64,000 bases of DNA, taken from Pontibacter populi (lineage in GTDB: Bacteria; Bacteroidota; Bacteroidia; Cytophagales; Hymenobacteraceae). Under the pieces are notes generated by a model, which worked only from the letters and a program-made list of their open reading frames with translations, was not told where the DNA came from and ran no database searches. A program made the translations under genes and the position numbers. This document shows, in pieces, positions 24,628 to 33,835 of the stretch. The first letter of the stretch is position 1. The number at the start of each line of letters is the position of its first letter. The stretch is taken from contig NZ_JAHWXQ010000004.1 in the NCBI RefSeq assembly GCF_019336435.1, positions 62,001 to 126,000 on the forward strand, written 5' to 3'.

Positions 24628-26949
24628 ATGTTAAAAAGAATCCTTTCACTCCTACTTTTAGTTGCGCTTAGCGTGCCGTTTACGGCCAAAGCCGACGAAG
24701 GTATGTGGTTACCGATGCTGATAAAGCGCCTGAACCACGCTGATATGCAGAAAAAAGGACTTCAGCTTACTGCCGAAGAAATTTACTCTGTGAACAACTC
24801 GAGCCTGAAAGATGCCATCGTGCAGTTCGGTGGTTTCTGTACCGGTGAGTTCGTTTCGAAAAATGGTCTGTTGCTTACTAACCACCACTGTGGTTACGGC
24901 CAGATACAGGCGCACTCTACACCGGAGAACGATTACCTGACGAATGGTTTCTGGGCGAAGAGCTATGCTGAAGAGCTTCCGAACGAAGGTCTTTTTGTGG
25001 ATATTTTAGTGCGTATGGATGATGTGACAGGCAAAGTACTGGAAGGCATCAATAACAATACACCGGAAGCAGAACGTGCCCAGCAGGTTGGCCAGCGTAT
25101 GCAGGCACTTGCCAAAGAGGCCAGCAACAACGGCGAATATGTAACGTATGTGCGCGATTTCTTTAACGGCAACGAGTTCTACCTGTTTGTTTACAACCGT
25201 TACACCGACGTTCGTCTGGTAGGTACACCTCCATCGTCTATCGGTAAATACGGCGGTGATACCGATAACTGGATGTGGCCACGCCATACCGGAGACTTCT
25301 CTGTTTTCCGTGTATACGCGGGCAAAGATGGCAAGCCGGCTAAATACAGCAAAGACAACGTTCCTTACAACCCTAAGCACCACCTGCCGATTAACATCGG
25401 CGACAGAGAGCCAGGCGATTTCTCTATGGTTTTCGGTTTTCCGGGCCGTACCAAGCGTTTCATGACCTCTCAGGGCCTGCAACTTGAAGTTGACCAGCTG
25501 AACAAAACACGTATTAAACTGCGTGACAAAAAATTATCGCTTTGGAAAGAAGATATGGACAAGAGCGATGCTACCCGTATCAAGTATGCTTCCAAATATG
25601 CGTCTACTTCTAACTACTACAAATATTCTATCGGTCAGAACGAAGGCATTAAGCGCATGAAGACCATAGAAGGCAAAGTAGCTGATGAAGCGAAATACCA
25701 GGCTTGGGCCAACGACCCGCAACGCAAAGCCCTTTACGGTAACGTGCTAACAGATATTGATGCTTCTTACAAAGAGATCGCAAAATACAACCTGGGCTCT
25801 GTTTACCTGAACGAAGCAATTCTGGGTACTGAATCGCTGATGATGGCTTACCGCCTTATGCCGCTTTACATGACACTGAAAGGTGGCGACAAAGCAGCTA
25901 CTCAGAAAGCTATAGAAGACCTGATGCCACGCGTGGATGCTTTCTTTAAAGACTACAACATGCCGACAGACAAAAAAGTGTTTGCTGCCATGCTGAAGTT
26001 CTACTCTGAAGACATCGCAAAAGACCAGCAGCCGGAAGCATTTAAAAACCTGGTTGCCAAGTACAAAGGCGATTTCAACAAACTGGCTGACCACGTGTAC
26101 AGCAACTCGTTTGTAGTATCGGAGCAGAAACTGAAAGACTTCCTGAAAAACCCGACTGCCAAGAAACTGGAGAACGATCCTGCTTTCGCAATTGTGCAGC
26201 CGATAATGGAGAACTATATGACCAACATCGCTCCTAAATTAGCTGGCGCTAACGCGAAGTTAAACACTGCCAACCGCCTGTATGTAGCCGGTCTGCGCGA
26301 AATGAATCCTGACTTTGTGTATTACCCGGATGCAAACTCAACGATACGTTTAAGCTACGGTGCTATTAAAGATTACAGCCCGCAGGATGGTGTACTATAC
26401 AACTACTACACTACCATGGAAGGCTTAATGGCGAAAGAAGACCCAACTAACGAAGAGTTCGAAGTACCTGCCAAGTTAAAGCAACTATACGAAGCTAAAG
26501 ACTATGGCCGCTATGCCAACTCTAAAGGCGAAATGGTAGTCAACTTCATCACAGATAACGACATTACAGGTGGTAACTCAGGTTCTCCGGTAATTAACGG
26601 TAGAGGTGAACTGACTGGCCTTGCGTTTGATGGTAACTGGGAAGCGATGACTGGTGACCTTGTTTATGATGCAGACTACAAGCGTTGCATTAACGTGGAT
26701 GCCCGTTACGTACTGTTCATCATCGACAAATATGCAGGTGCCAACAACCTGATCAGCGAGATGACGATTGTAGACACAAAAAGCCCGGGTGCCGGCGACG
26801 CTGCGAAAGCAGAAGCAACTACCCCACAGGCTGAACTACTGAACGCAACCATGACCGAAGCACAGGAGAAACTGCGTGCCGGTAAAACTGAGTTCAAGAT
26901 CGAAAAGAAAAAAGGTGACGCGAAGGTTAAACTTCAGGTGAAAGACTAA
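24628..26949 (+). CDS. S46 family dipeptidyl-peptidase (DPP7/DPP11 type)
   Basis: The 773-aa secreted serine peptidase has a signal peptide ending TAKA and a mature start DEGMWLP. The trypsin-like catalytic residues lie in TNHHCGY (H86/H87), PRHTGDFS (D223) and GGNSGSP (S651), with a long helical insertion between. Family knowledge: the residue 18 after the serine sets specificity, Arg in DPP11 (acidic P1) and Gly in DPP7 (hydrophobic P1); here it is G669, favouring DPP7-like activity. It removes dipeptides from peptides in the periplasm for amino-acid use. Biased codons and only one CTATAG suggest high expression. Confidence 0.94.
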   Translation: MLKRILSLLLLVALSVPFTAKADEGMWLPMLIKRLNHADMQKKGLQLTAEEIYSVNNSSLKDAIVQFGGFCTGEFVSKNGLLLTNHHCGYGQIQAHSTPENDYLTNGFWAKSYAEELPNEGLFVDILVRMDDVTGKVLEGINNNTPEAERAQQVGQRMQALAKEASNNGEYVTYVRDFFNGNEFYLFVYNRYTDVRLVGTPPSSIGKYGGDTDNWMWPRHTGDFSVFRVYAGKDGKPAKYSKDNVPYNPKHHLPINIGDREPGDFSMVFGFPGRTKRFMTSQGLQLEVDQLNKTRIKLRDKKLSLWKEDMDKSDATRIKYASKYASTSNYYKYSIGQNEGIKRMKTIEGKVADEAKYQAWANDPQRKALYGNVLTDIDASYKEIAKYNLGSVYLNEAILGTESLMMAYRLMPLYMTLKGGDKAATQKAIEDLMPRVDAFFKDYNMPTDKKVFAAMLKFYSEDIAKDQQPEAFKNLVAKYKGDFNKLADHVYSNSFVVSEQKLKDFLKNPTAKKLENDPAFAIVQPIMENYMTNIAPKLAGANAKLNTANRLYVAGLREMNPDFVYYPDANSTIRLSYGAIKDYSPQDGVLYNYYTTMEGLMAKEDPTNEEFEVPAKLKQLYEAKDYGRYANSKGEMVVNFITDNDITGGNSGSPVINGRGELTGLAFDGNWEAMTGDLVYDADYKRCINVDARYVLFIIDKYAGANNLISEMTIVDTKSPGAGDAAKAEATTPQAELLNATMTEAQEKLRAGKTEFKIEKKKGDAKVKLQVKD

Positions 26950-26968
26950 GTACCTTTTTAAACTATAG

Positions 26969-27001
26969 AAAAGCGCTGGGAGCAATCTCAGCGCTTTTTT
27001 T
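26969..27001 (+). terminator. Terminator of the S46 peptidase gene
   Basis: Stem agcgctggga / tctcagcgct (one G-T) with a GCAA tetraloop, followed by seven Ts. Confidence 0.85.
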
Positions 27002-27022
27002 GTGGATCAGTGATTAAGGGCT

Positions 27023-27176
27023 ATGGCGCGAGCGTCCTCGCTCGTGACTAAGTATAGCGGGGCCTCCGGCCCTTTTTTATAGTTTAGTCTGCGCATTCAT
27101 TTACTACCGTAATTACTTTATAAAATGGGCGGAAAGCCCAACTATAGCACGACACGAGCGAAGACGCTCGCGCCAT
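27023..27176. repeat. Inverted-repeat element, GCGAGCGTCCTCGCTCG family
   Basis: 26-bp terminal arms (27023-27048 and 27151-27176) match at 24 of 26 positions. Each arm is itself a small hairpin (cgagcg-tcct-cgctcg). Inside are ggggcctccggccc and gggcggaaagccc hairpins. Single arms of this family also occur at 11141-11162 and 33103-33122. There is no coding frame. Confidence 0.75.
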
Positions 27177-27274
27177 TCTATTCATGATTTGATTCACTAA
27201 ATCTTAAAAATATTAGTTCAGGCTTGGCATTTTAAACTTATCCTGCTTATTCTTGAGGTTCAAATCTTTGCCTG

Positions 27275-29602
27275 ATGCCACGACTGCTCACCCTTCTAGT
27301 TTTTATAGTTACCATTTTGTCAGCTTCAGCGCAGCAAACCGCTGTTCCGGATATTTCTATAGTTCCGAGGCCCCAACACCTGATAGTGCAGCAAGGCAAC
27401 TTTATCCTGAATGCAAATACCAGACTATACATCAACCCGGAGCAGCATTTCCTGAAAACTACCGCCGAGCAGCTGGCACAAACTATAAAAACCGCAACCG
27501 GTCAGCAGCCACAAGTACTTATCAAAATACCCCGAAAGCGGGCAGCCAACTATATTTACCTGAGCCTCACGAATACTCCTGATACGCTTGGCCCGGAAGG
27601 CTATAGTTTGTCGGTACAACCTACTAAGATCTTACTTACAGCTAACCAACCGGCGGGCATTGGCATGGGCATTCAGACTATAAAACAGCTGTTGCCACTT
27701 ACTTTTAATTTTACATCTGTGGCTGTGCCTGCGCTGGAGATAACCGATAAACCAGCCTATAGTTGGCGCGGGCTGCATTTAGATGTAGTGCGTCATTTCT
27801 TCCCGGTTTCAGATATCAAAAAGTACATCGACTACATGGCGATGTACAAACTCAACACCTTCCACTGGCACTTGACCGACGACCAGGGCTGGCGCATCGA
27901 GATCAAAAAATACCCGAGACTAACTGAAGTTGGAGGCTGGCGCGACGGAACTATAGTTGGCCATGCCCTGGAGCGTCCGCAGCAGTTTGATGGCAAAAAA
28001 TATGGCGGCTTTTATACTCAGGATGAGATACGTGAAGTAGTGCAATATGCTCAGGACCGCAACATAACTATAGTTCCGGAAACAGAAATGCCCGGCCATG
28101 CACTGGCTGCGCTGGCTGCTTACCCGGAGCTGAGCTGCACCGGCGGCCCGTTTAAAACAGAGCAGGCCTGGGGTATTTTTGAAGATGTATTCTGTGCCGG
28201 TAACGAGCAAACCTATAGTTTCCTGGAAGATGTGCTGACCGAAGTTGCAGCCCTTTTCCCAGGGCAGGTACTACACATCGGAGGCGACGAAGTGCCCAAA
28301 ACCCGTTGGAAGGCCTGCCCGAAATGCCAGGCTAAAATAGCTTCCGAAAACCTGAAAAACGAAAATGAGCTACATGGTTATTTTATCCAACGCATCGCGA
28401 AATTTCTGAAAACAAAAGATAAACGTATTATTGGCTGGGATGAGATATTGGATGGCGGCATTCCGAACAATACGTTGATCATGTCGTGGCGCGGAACAGC
28501 AGGTGGCATAAAGGCAGCTGAGCAACAACATGGTGTGGTGATGACCCCCACCTCGCATTTGTATTTCGATTACTACCAGGGAGTTCAGCAACTGGAGCCG
28601 CTTGCCTTTGGCGGTTACACACCACTCAGCAAAGTCTATAGTTTCAACCCAACTCCCGACAAACTCACTCCGTCCGAAAAGCGCTTTATAGTTGGAGCGC
28701 AAGCCAACCTCTGGACCGAATACATCCCGACTTTCGAGCAGGTAGAGTATATGTTGTTCCCGCGCATTGCGGCCGCTTCCGAAGTTTTCTGGACCAACCC
28801 TGCAAACAAGAACTGGGACAATTTTACACAACGCATGCAAGGGCAATATAAGCGCTACGATGCCTTAGGCATAAACTATAGCACCAGCGCCTACCAGGTA
28901 AAACAACAGGTAACTATAGATACCGCACAACGCCATGCAACTATAACCTTTACCTCGGATGCTGCTGGTACACAACTATACTACACGTTGGATAGCTCCG
29001 CTCCTACCCCAGCTAGCCAACTATACACTAAGCCATTTATAGTTGATAAATCAGCAACTATAAAAGCGGCTTCTTTTATGGATGGCAACCTAATGGACGA
29101 GCCAACCACTACTACCCTAACCATACACCAGGCCTTCGCCCGACCAGTAAAGTTAAGCAGCAATCCCAGCCGCTACTTTCCTGCGCAGGGCAGCGCAACT
29201 ATAGTAAATGGCCTAAACGGCTCCCTTAACCAGTCGGATGGCCAATGGCTCGGCTTTTCCGGTAACGACTTTGAAGCTGTAATTGACCTGGAGCAACCTG
29301 CCACTATAACACGCATCAGCAGCTCGCATTTACAGAACATGCTGGCCAATATTTTCCTGCCTACGCACGTAGCGTTTATGGTTTCTGAAGACGGTAAAAA
29401 GTACAGAACTGTTAAAACTGTAGCCAACACCACCGACCCTTTAAAAGGCGGCATTTTCACCCAAACATTCTCTGCTGAGTTCGCGCCAACTCAAGTCCGC
29501 TTCGTGAAAATAGTAGCGCGTAATATTAAAGTCTGCCCGCCAAACCACCGCTCCGCCGGCAAAACCGCCTGGTTGTTTGTGGATGAGGTGGTGGCGGAGT
29601 AA
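27275..29602 (+). CDS. Beta-N-acetylhexosaminidase, glycoside hydrolase family 20
   Basis: The 775-aa secreted enzyme has a signal peptide (ending ILSASAQ). Residues about 22-150 are the GH20b N-terminal domain. The catalytic barrel opens with SWRGLHLDVVRHFF and holds the D-E pair D338-E339 in HIGGDEVPKTRW, plus WHLTDDQGWRIEI and GWDEILDGG. Residues about 545-620 resemble the chitobiase C-terminal fold (QLYYTLDSSAPTPASQLY), and the last ~130 an F5/8-type C carbohydrate-binding domain (QWLGFSGNDFEAVIDL). It removes terminal GlcNAc/GalNAc from glycans or chitooligomers. It carries ten CTATAG motifs in frame. Confidence 0.95.
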   Translation: MPRLLTLLVFIVTILSASAQQTAVPDISIVPRPQHLIVQQGNFILNANTRLYINPEQHFLKTTAEQLAQTIKTATGQQPQVLIKIPRKRAANYIYLSLTNTPDTLGPEGYSLSVQPTKILLTANQPAGIGMGIQTIKQLLPLTFNFTSVAVPALEITDKPAYSWRGLHLDVVRHFFPVSDIKKYIDYMAMYKLNTFHWHLTDDQGWRIEIKKYPRLTEVGGWRDGTIVGHALERPQQFDGKKYGGFYTQDEIREVVQYAQDRNITIVPETEMPGHALAALAAYPELSCTGGPFKTEQAWGIFEDVFCAGNEQTYSFLEDVLTEVAALFPGQVLHIGGDEVPKTRWKACPKCQAKIASENLKNENELHGYFIQRIAKFLKTKDKRIIGWDEILDGGIPNNTLIMSWRGTAGGIKAAEQQHGVVMTPTSHLYFDYYQGVQQLEPLAFGGYTPLSKVYSFNPTPDKLTPSEKRFIVGAQANLWTEYIPTFEQVEYMLFPRIAAASEVFWTNPANKNWDNFTQRMQGQYKRYDALGINYSTSAYQVKQQVTIDTAQRHATITFTSDAAGTQLYYTLDSSAPTPASQLYTKPFIVDKSATIKAASFMDGNLMDEPTTTTLTIHQAFARPVKLSSNPSRYFPAQGSATIVNGLNGSLNQSDGQWLGFSGNDFEAVIDLEQPATITRISSSHLQNMLANIFLPTHVAFMVSEDGKKYRTVKTVANTTDPLKGGIFTQTFSAEFAPTQVRFVKIVARNIKVCPPNHRSAGKTAWLFVDEVVAE

Positions 29603-29660
29603 GATAGGATTGTCTGAACGGGGATTAATGGGGATTAAGCGAATTACAAGCCTCGAATTC

Positions 29661-29849
29661 ATACCGCATGTTTAGCGTAGCGTAACTTGTGGTTAACCAT
29701 GGTGCCAGTTTGTAACTGGCTTTCTGCGTGAGCAGAAAACATTAGTTCTATAGTCAAGCATATAGTTCTTTTGCTTTTTCAAAGCAAAGCCAGTTACAAA
29801 CTGGCTGCCATGTACAGCCACAAGTTACGCTACGCTAAACTTGCGGTAT
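29661..29849. repeat. 189-bp MITE-like element with 32-bp terminal inverted repeats
   Basis: The terminal arms 29661-29692 (ataccgcatgtttagcgtag and onward) and 29818-29849 match at 31 of 32 positions. An inner pair gccagtttgtaactggc / its exact complement (29704-29720 and 29789-29805) and a ctttgctttttcaaagcaaag hairpin add further structure. A degraded relative lies at 15075-15192. No coding frame and no obvious target-site duplication. Confidence 0.8.
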
Positions 29850-29967
29850 TTAATCTATCTTAATTTAAACTATAACTATAGCCTACTCCGACAATCCTTC
29901 CATAATAAAAAACATAGTTCCAACTTAATCAACAACCTCCCGTAAGTCCTATTTCGCTAACTGTTAA

Positions 29968-30837
29968 AGCCTTACGGATGGGATAGCTTTACTGCGTTAT
30001 AGTTTATACTGCTTCTTATTCCTCTTCCCTTCACTTGTAAAGGCGCAGGCTGATGTGCCGTTTGGTGCCCGTGCCGCCGCACTTGGCAATGCCTCCGTAA
30101 CCATTCCCGACCTTTGGGCACTGCACAACAACGTAGCCGGCATGGCCGGGCTCTCGCAACCACATGCCGGAGCTTATGCTGAGAACAGATTCGGTGTTCG
30201 GGCCTTCACTACAGTAGCGCTTCTGGGTGTTTATCCGACTTCAAAATATGGTGTGTATGGCATCAGCCTGAGCAGGTTTGGAGACCAACTATACAACCGG
30301 CAACACATTGGCCTGGGTGCCGCGCATAAACTGGGACAGTTCAGTCTGGGTGCAAAAGCGGAGATCTGGCAGGTATCAGTGCAAGGATATGGCAGCCGCA
30401 AAACGGCAACTATAGCCATTGGCGGGCAGGCCGAAATTGTGCCAGGCCTGCACTTCGGCGCATACGCTTACAACCTCAACCAGGCGAAACTTTCTGATTT
30501 TGAAGATGAACGCTTGCCTACTATTATGAAAGCTGGTCTCAGCTACACGCCTTACAAAAAGCTGTTACTGTTGGCTGAAACTGAGAAGAACATCGACCAT
30601 AACGCTACTTTTAAAGCAGGTATCGAATATCAGCTGTTTCTGGATAAATTTATAGTTCGCAGTGGCTTTCAGTCGCTTACCAATACACTTAACTTTGGCG
30701 CCGGCTTTATGGCCCGGCAGTTTATAGTTGATTATGCTTTCGGTAATACTACGCACCTGGGCAACAGCCACCATTTGTCGGTTAGCTATAGTTTTGGGAG
30801 CGAAGCCATAGTTTCAGCCCCTCTTAATCCGATGTAA
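29968..30837 (+). CDS. PorV/PorQ-like outer-membrane protein (start codon unclear)
   Basis: The conserved part begins DVPFGARAAALGNASVTIPDLWALHNNVAGMA, the typical mature start of PorV/PorQ-type (UPF0164) barrels, and runs to LSVSYSFGSEA. The first ordinary start codon is a GTG at 30055, but the frame upstream, open from 29968, encodes a good signal peptide (LLRYSLYCFLFLFPSLVKAQA). No ATG, GTG or TTG precedes it in frame. An ATG at 29978 is one frame off. Either a rare start (ATA at 29983, CTG at 29992) is used, or a one-base frameshift lies near 29980-29990. One base separates its stop from the next gene. Confidence 0.75.
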   Translation, partial: SLTDGIALLRYSLYCFLFLFPSLVKAQADVPFGARAAALGNASVTIPDLWALHNNVAGMAGLSQPHAGAYAENRFGVRAFTTVALLGVYPTSKYGVYGISLSRFGDQLYNRQHIGLGAAHKLGQFSLGAKAEIWQVSVQGYGSRKTATIAIGGQAEIVPGLHFGAYAYNLNQAKLSDFEDERLPTIMKAGLSYTPYKKLLLLAETEKNIDHNATFKAGIEYQLFLDKFIVRSGFQSLTNTLNFGAGFMARQFIVDYAFGNTTHLGNSHHLSVSYSFGSEAIVSAPLNPM

Positions 30838-30838
30838 T

Positions 30839-32920
30839 ATGGTGCGGACTATAGTTGTACTGTTACTGATTTTCTGCTCAATTCCGCAGGCCCAGGCGCA
30901 GAACTACCCGCGCCAGACAATAGATTTCGATTTGTTTGTACAGGAACTTTTTTCGCAGCAGGAAGACGAAAACATCTCCTACGAAGACCTGTACGAAACG
31001 CTTTTCCAATATTATCAGCAGCCCATTGACCTCAACAGTACTACGCCCGAAGAACTAGCCTCGCTGTTTATCCTTTCTCGCCCGCAAATCGCTTCGTTTT
31101 TCCAGCACCTCCAAGACAACGGTAAACTGCTCAGTATTTATGAATTACAAGCCATTCCAGGCTTTGACCTGATCACAATCTACCAGCTGCTGCCTTTTGT
31201 TAAAGTGGATGATGCCGGTTTGTATGCCGATTCGCGCCCATTGTGGCAACGCATGATAGGTGAAGATAACAACGCACTTATAGTCAGGTATGAGCGGACA
31301 CTGCAACAACGCCGAGGCTATAGTTCAGTTGATTCCAGCAGCCGGTCGCAGAGCAGGTACCTGGGCTCACCGGATAAGCTTTTTATGCGTTATCGTAACA
31401 GTGTAGCCCAGGATTATAGTTTGGGCATAACGGCCGAAAAAGATGCCGGCGAAGCATTCACTTGGGATCCAGACACAAGGCGTTATGCGTTCGATTTTTA
31501 CACAGCGCATTTCCAACTCTACAACAAAGGCAGGTTTAAAACGATAGCACTTGGAGATTACCAGTTACAGATTGGTCAGGGATTGCAGTTGTCGTCGGGG
31601 TACAGCGTGGGCAAGGGCAGCGAAACGATAACGACTATCAGTCGGGCAAACCTGGGCATCCGACCTTATAGTTCTGTGTTGGAATCAGCCTTTTTCAGGG
31701 GTGCGGCGGTTACCTATCGTTTGTCAGATGACCTGAACCTAACAGGCTTTTACTCCACCAAACGTACTGACGCAAATTTACAAGCTGATACCATCTCTGA
31801 TGTTAGCGAAACATTTACCGGCATTCAGACTTCCGGCTTTCATAGAACAGAAACAGAGTTAGCTAATAAAGGGCGCGTGCGGGAGCAGATTTTTGGCAGT
31901 AGTTTGCAGTACCAGAAACAGGCTTTTACGGTTGGCTTTACGGCTGTTGGCACCAACTATAGTTCGCCCATTAAAAAGACCGATGCCCCTTACCAGCGTT
32001 TTGAGTTTAATGGTAACAGCAACTATACAGCCGGCACCAACTATAGTTTTACCTGGCAGAATGTGTACCTGTTCGGAGAAACGGCTATGAGCAAAAGCGG
32101 TGGCGTAGGCGGTGTAAATGGCCTGATCGCGAACCTATCTGACAAAGCAGAGGTGGCGATGCTCTACCGATACTATAGCCGGAATTTTCATAGTTTGTAT
32201 GGTGGCGCGTTTGGCGAAGGCAGCCGGAATATTAATGAGCGTGGCTTTTACACCGGCATCAAACTAAAGCCAATTGCCCGCTGGGAGATAACGGCCTATT
32301 ACGACCGATTTACCTTTCCGTGGTTGCGCTATCGCGTTGATGCCCCTTCTTACGGCGACGAATACCTGGTGCGGCTCTACTTTAAACCCAACCGGCAAAG
32401 CGCCCTTTACGCCCAGTTCCGCACCGAAAACAAAGGCCTGAACGCACCAAACAACACCACAACTATAGATTATGTAGCACAAGCCCTGCGCCGCAATTAC
32501 CTGTTATACTATGAGTTTACGCCAACACCAGCGCTCAGTTTAAAAAGCCGTGTGCAGTTCAGCAGTTACGAGCACGAAGCACCAAAGCAAACCGGTTACC
32601 TCATAGCCCAGGACATTAACTATAGTTTCAAAAACATCCGCCTCAGCACCCGCTACGCCCTATTCGACACTGACAGTTACGACACCCGCCAGTATGTTTA
32701 TGAGCGCGACGTGCTCTATGCATTCTCCATTCCGGCACTGAGTGGCAAAGGTACCAGAGCATATGCCTTGTTACAGTTTCAGTTAGTACGTGATCTGGAT
32801 GTGTGGGTGAAATATGGCATTACCAACTATAGAAATGTAGATACCATCGGCTCGGGGCTGGAAACCATTGAAGGTTCTACAAGATCAGATATGAAGGCGC
32901 AGGTCAGGTATAAGTTTTAG
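30839..32920 (+). CDS. Helix-hairpin-helix domain protein with outer-membrane barrel
   Basis: The 693-aa product has a signal peptide (VVLLLIFCSIPQAQAQ). Residues about 30-130 carry a helix-hairpin-helix-like region (PIDLNSTTPEELASLFILSRPQIASFFQHL, then LLSIYELQAIPGFD). The rest is a barrel of alternating aromatic strands ending STRSDMKAQVRYKF. Such proteins are widespread in Bacteroidota and usually annotated only as helix-hairpin-helix domain-containing. It is translationally adjacent to the PorV-like gene, so the two probably work together at the outer membrane. Eight in-frame CTATAG motifs. Confidence 0.85.
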   Translation: MVRTIVVLLLIFCSIPQAQAQNYPRQTIDFDLFVQELFSQQEDENISYEDLYETLFQYYQQPIDLNSTTPEELASLFILSRPQIASFFQHLQDNGKLLSIYELQAIPGFDLITIYQLLPFVKVDDAGLYADSRPLWQRMIGEDNNALIVRYERTLQQRRGYSSVDSSSRSQSRYLGSPDKLFMRYRNSVAQDYSLGITAEKDAGEAFTWDPDTRRYAFDFYTAHFQLYNKGRFKTIALGDYQLQIGQGLQLSSGYSVGKGSETITTISRANLGIRPYSSVLESAFFRGAAVTYRLSDDLNLTGFYSTKRTDANLQADTISDVSETFTGIQTSGFHRTETELANKGRVREQIFGSSLQYQKQAFTVGFTAVGTNYSSPIKKTDAPYQRFEFNGNSNYTAGTNYSFTWQNVYLFGETAMSKSGGVGGVNGLIANLSDKAEVAMLYRYYSRNFHSLYGGAFGEGSRNINERGFYTGIKLKPIARWEITAYYDRFTFPWLRYRVDAPSYGDEYLVRLYFKPNRQSALYAQFRTENKGLNAPNNTTTIDYVAQALRRNYLLYYEFTPTPALSLKSRVQFSSYEHEAPKQTGYLIAQDINYSFKNIRLSTRYALFDTDSYDTRQYVYERDVLYAFSIPALSGKGTRAYALLQFQLVRDLDVWVKYGITNYRNVDTIGSGLETIEGSTRSDMKAQVRYKF

Positions 32921-32940
32921 TTAGTGGTTGTTCGTGGTCT

Positions 32941-33187
32941 GATTAACCCATCCCTACCCCTCCCAAGAGGGGAATTAGGGCTTTACTATAGTTATAACTA
33001 TAGTATTATAGCTACTTTTAGCTGGCGTGGATTTACAATCCGTGACTAACTATAAAGATGGATCTGTGATCCGACTGGGCCGGAGGCCCAAACTATAGAC
33101 AACACGAGCGAGGACGCTCGCGACATAAATACTGCTATACAAGGCTACAAAATTCCCCTCTTGAGAGGGGTTAGGGGTGGGTTAATC
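32941..33187. repeat. Nested inverted-repeat region between the barrel gene and sigZ
   Basis: The outer arms gattaacccatccctacccc-tcccaagaggggaatt (32941-32976) and aattcccctc-ttgagaggggttaggggtgggttaatc (33151-33187) are inverted copies of one unit. Between them lie hairpins ggatttacaatcc (33029-33041), ggatctgtgatcc (33060-33072) and gggccggaggccc (33077-33089), and one arm of the GCGAGCGTCC family (33103-33122). No gene. Confidence 0.75.
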
Positions 33188-33219
33188 GAACCACGAAAGT
33201 CAACAACTAATAACCTCAA

Positions 33220-33816
33220 CTACAAACCCTGCAAGGGCTTACAACTATCTTTTATAGTGGCTGAAACGATGTTGCCGTCGTGGCTAAACTCCAGGTGGCA
33301 ACATTCTATGAACAGGGCTTTCAGTTTTTCGCGGCCGCGCTGCACCCTTGATTTTGCCCCGGAATACGAGATACCCAAACGCTCTGCAATTTCTTTTTGG
33401 CTAACTCCTTCCAGTTCGCTCAGGCGCAGCGCTTCGGCATATTCTTCTGGTAGTAAGCTGATCAATGGTGCAACTAATGCTTCCACGTCGTGGCGGGTGT
33501 CGTCAGGCAGTTCATCCAATTCTACTTCAGCTATAGTTTGGTAGCGGCTGCTTTCCCTGAAAAAATCGTAGACGGCGTTGCGTGTTATCTGGTAGAGCCA
33601 GGCCTGTATGTTCTTAATTTCGGGTAACTGTTCGCAGTTTTTGTAGATCTTCAGGTATAGTTGCTGCAGAATGTCGTTGGCTTCGTCTTTGTCTAAAATA
33701 CGCTTCTGCACAAAGCCTTTTAGTTGCGCTTCGTAAGCCAGAAAAACAGGTGCTACCGCCGCGCAGGTGTCGGTAGTTAGCTTTTGAGGTGCAGAGGTGT
33801 TGCAGCAATTTTCCAT
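33220..33816 (-). CDS. sigZ: SigZ-like sigma-70 factor (ECF type)
   Basis: The 198-aa product has sigma region 2 (DEANDILQQLYLKIYKN, IQAWLYQITRNAVYDFFR) and region 4 (LPEEYAEALRLSELEGVSQKEIAERLGISYSGAKSRVQRGREKL). The C-terminus (ECCHLEFSHDGNIV) carries the Cys-Cys-His motif typical of SigZ-type factors, and the N-terminus has MENCCN; both could sense thiol-reactive metals (inference). No anti-sigma gene adjoins. It is the last of three tightly spaced minus-strand genes, 19 nt after an ArsN-like acetyltransferase. Confidence 0.87.
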   Translation of the reverse strand: MENCCNTSAPQKLTTDTCAAVAPVFLAYEAQLKGFVQKRILDKDEANDILQQLYLKIYKNCEQLPEIKNIQAWLYQITRNAVYDFFRESSRYQTIAEVELDELPDDTRHDVEALVAPLISLLPEEYAEALRLSELEGVSQKEIAERLGISYSGAKSRVQRGREKLKALFIECCHLEFSHDGNIVSATIKDSCKPLQGL

Positions 33817-33835
33817 CGGGTAAATTATAGTTAGC

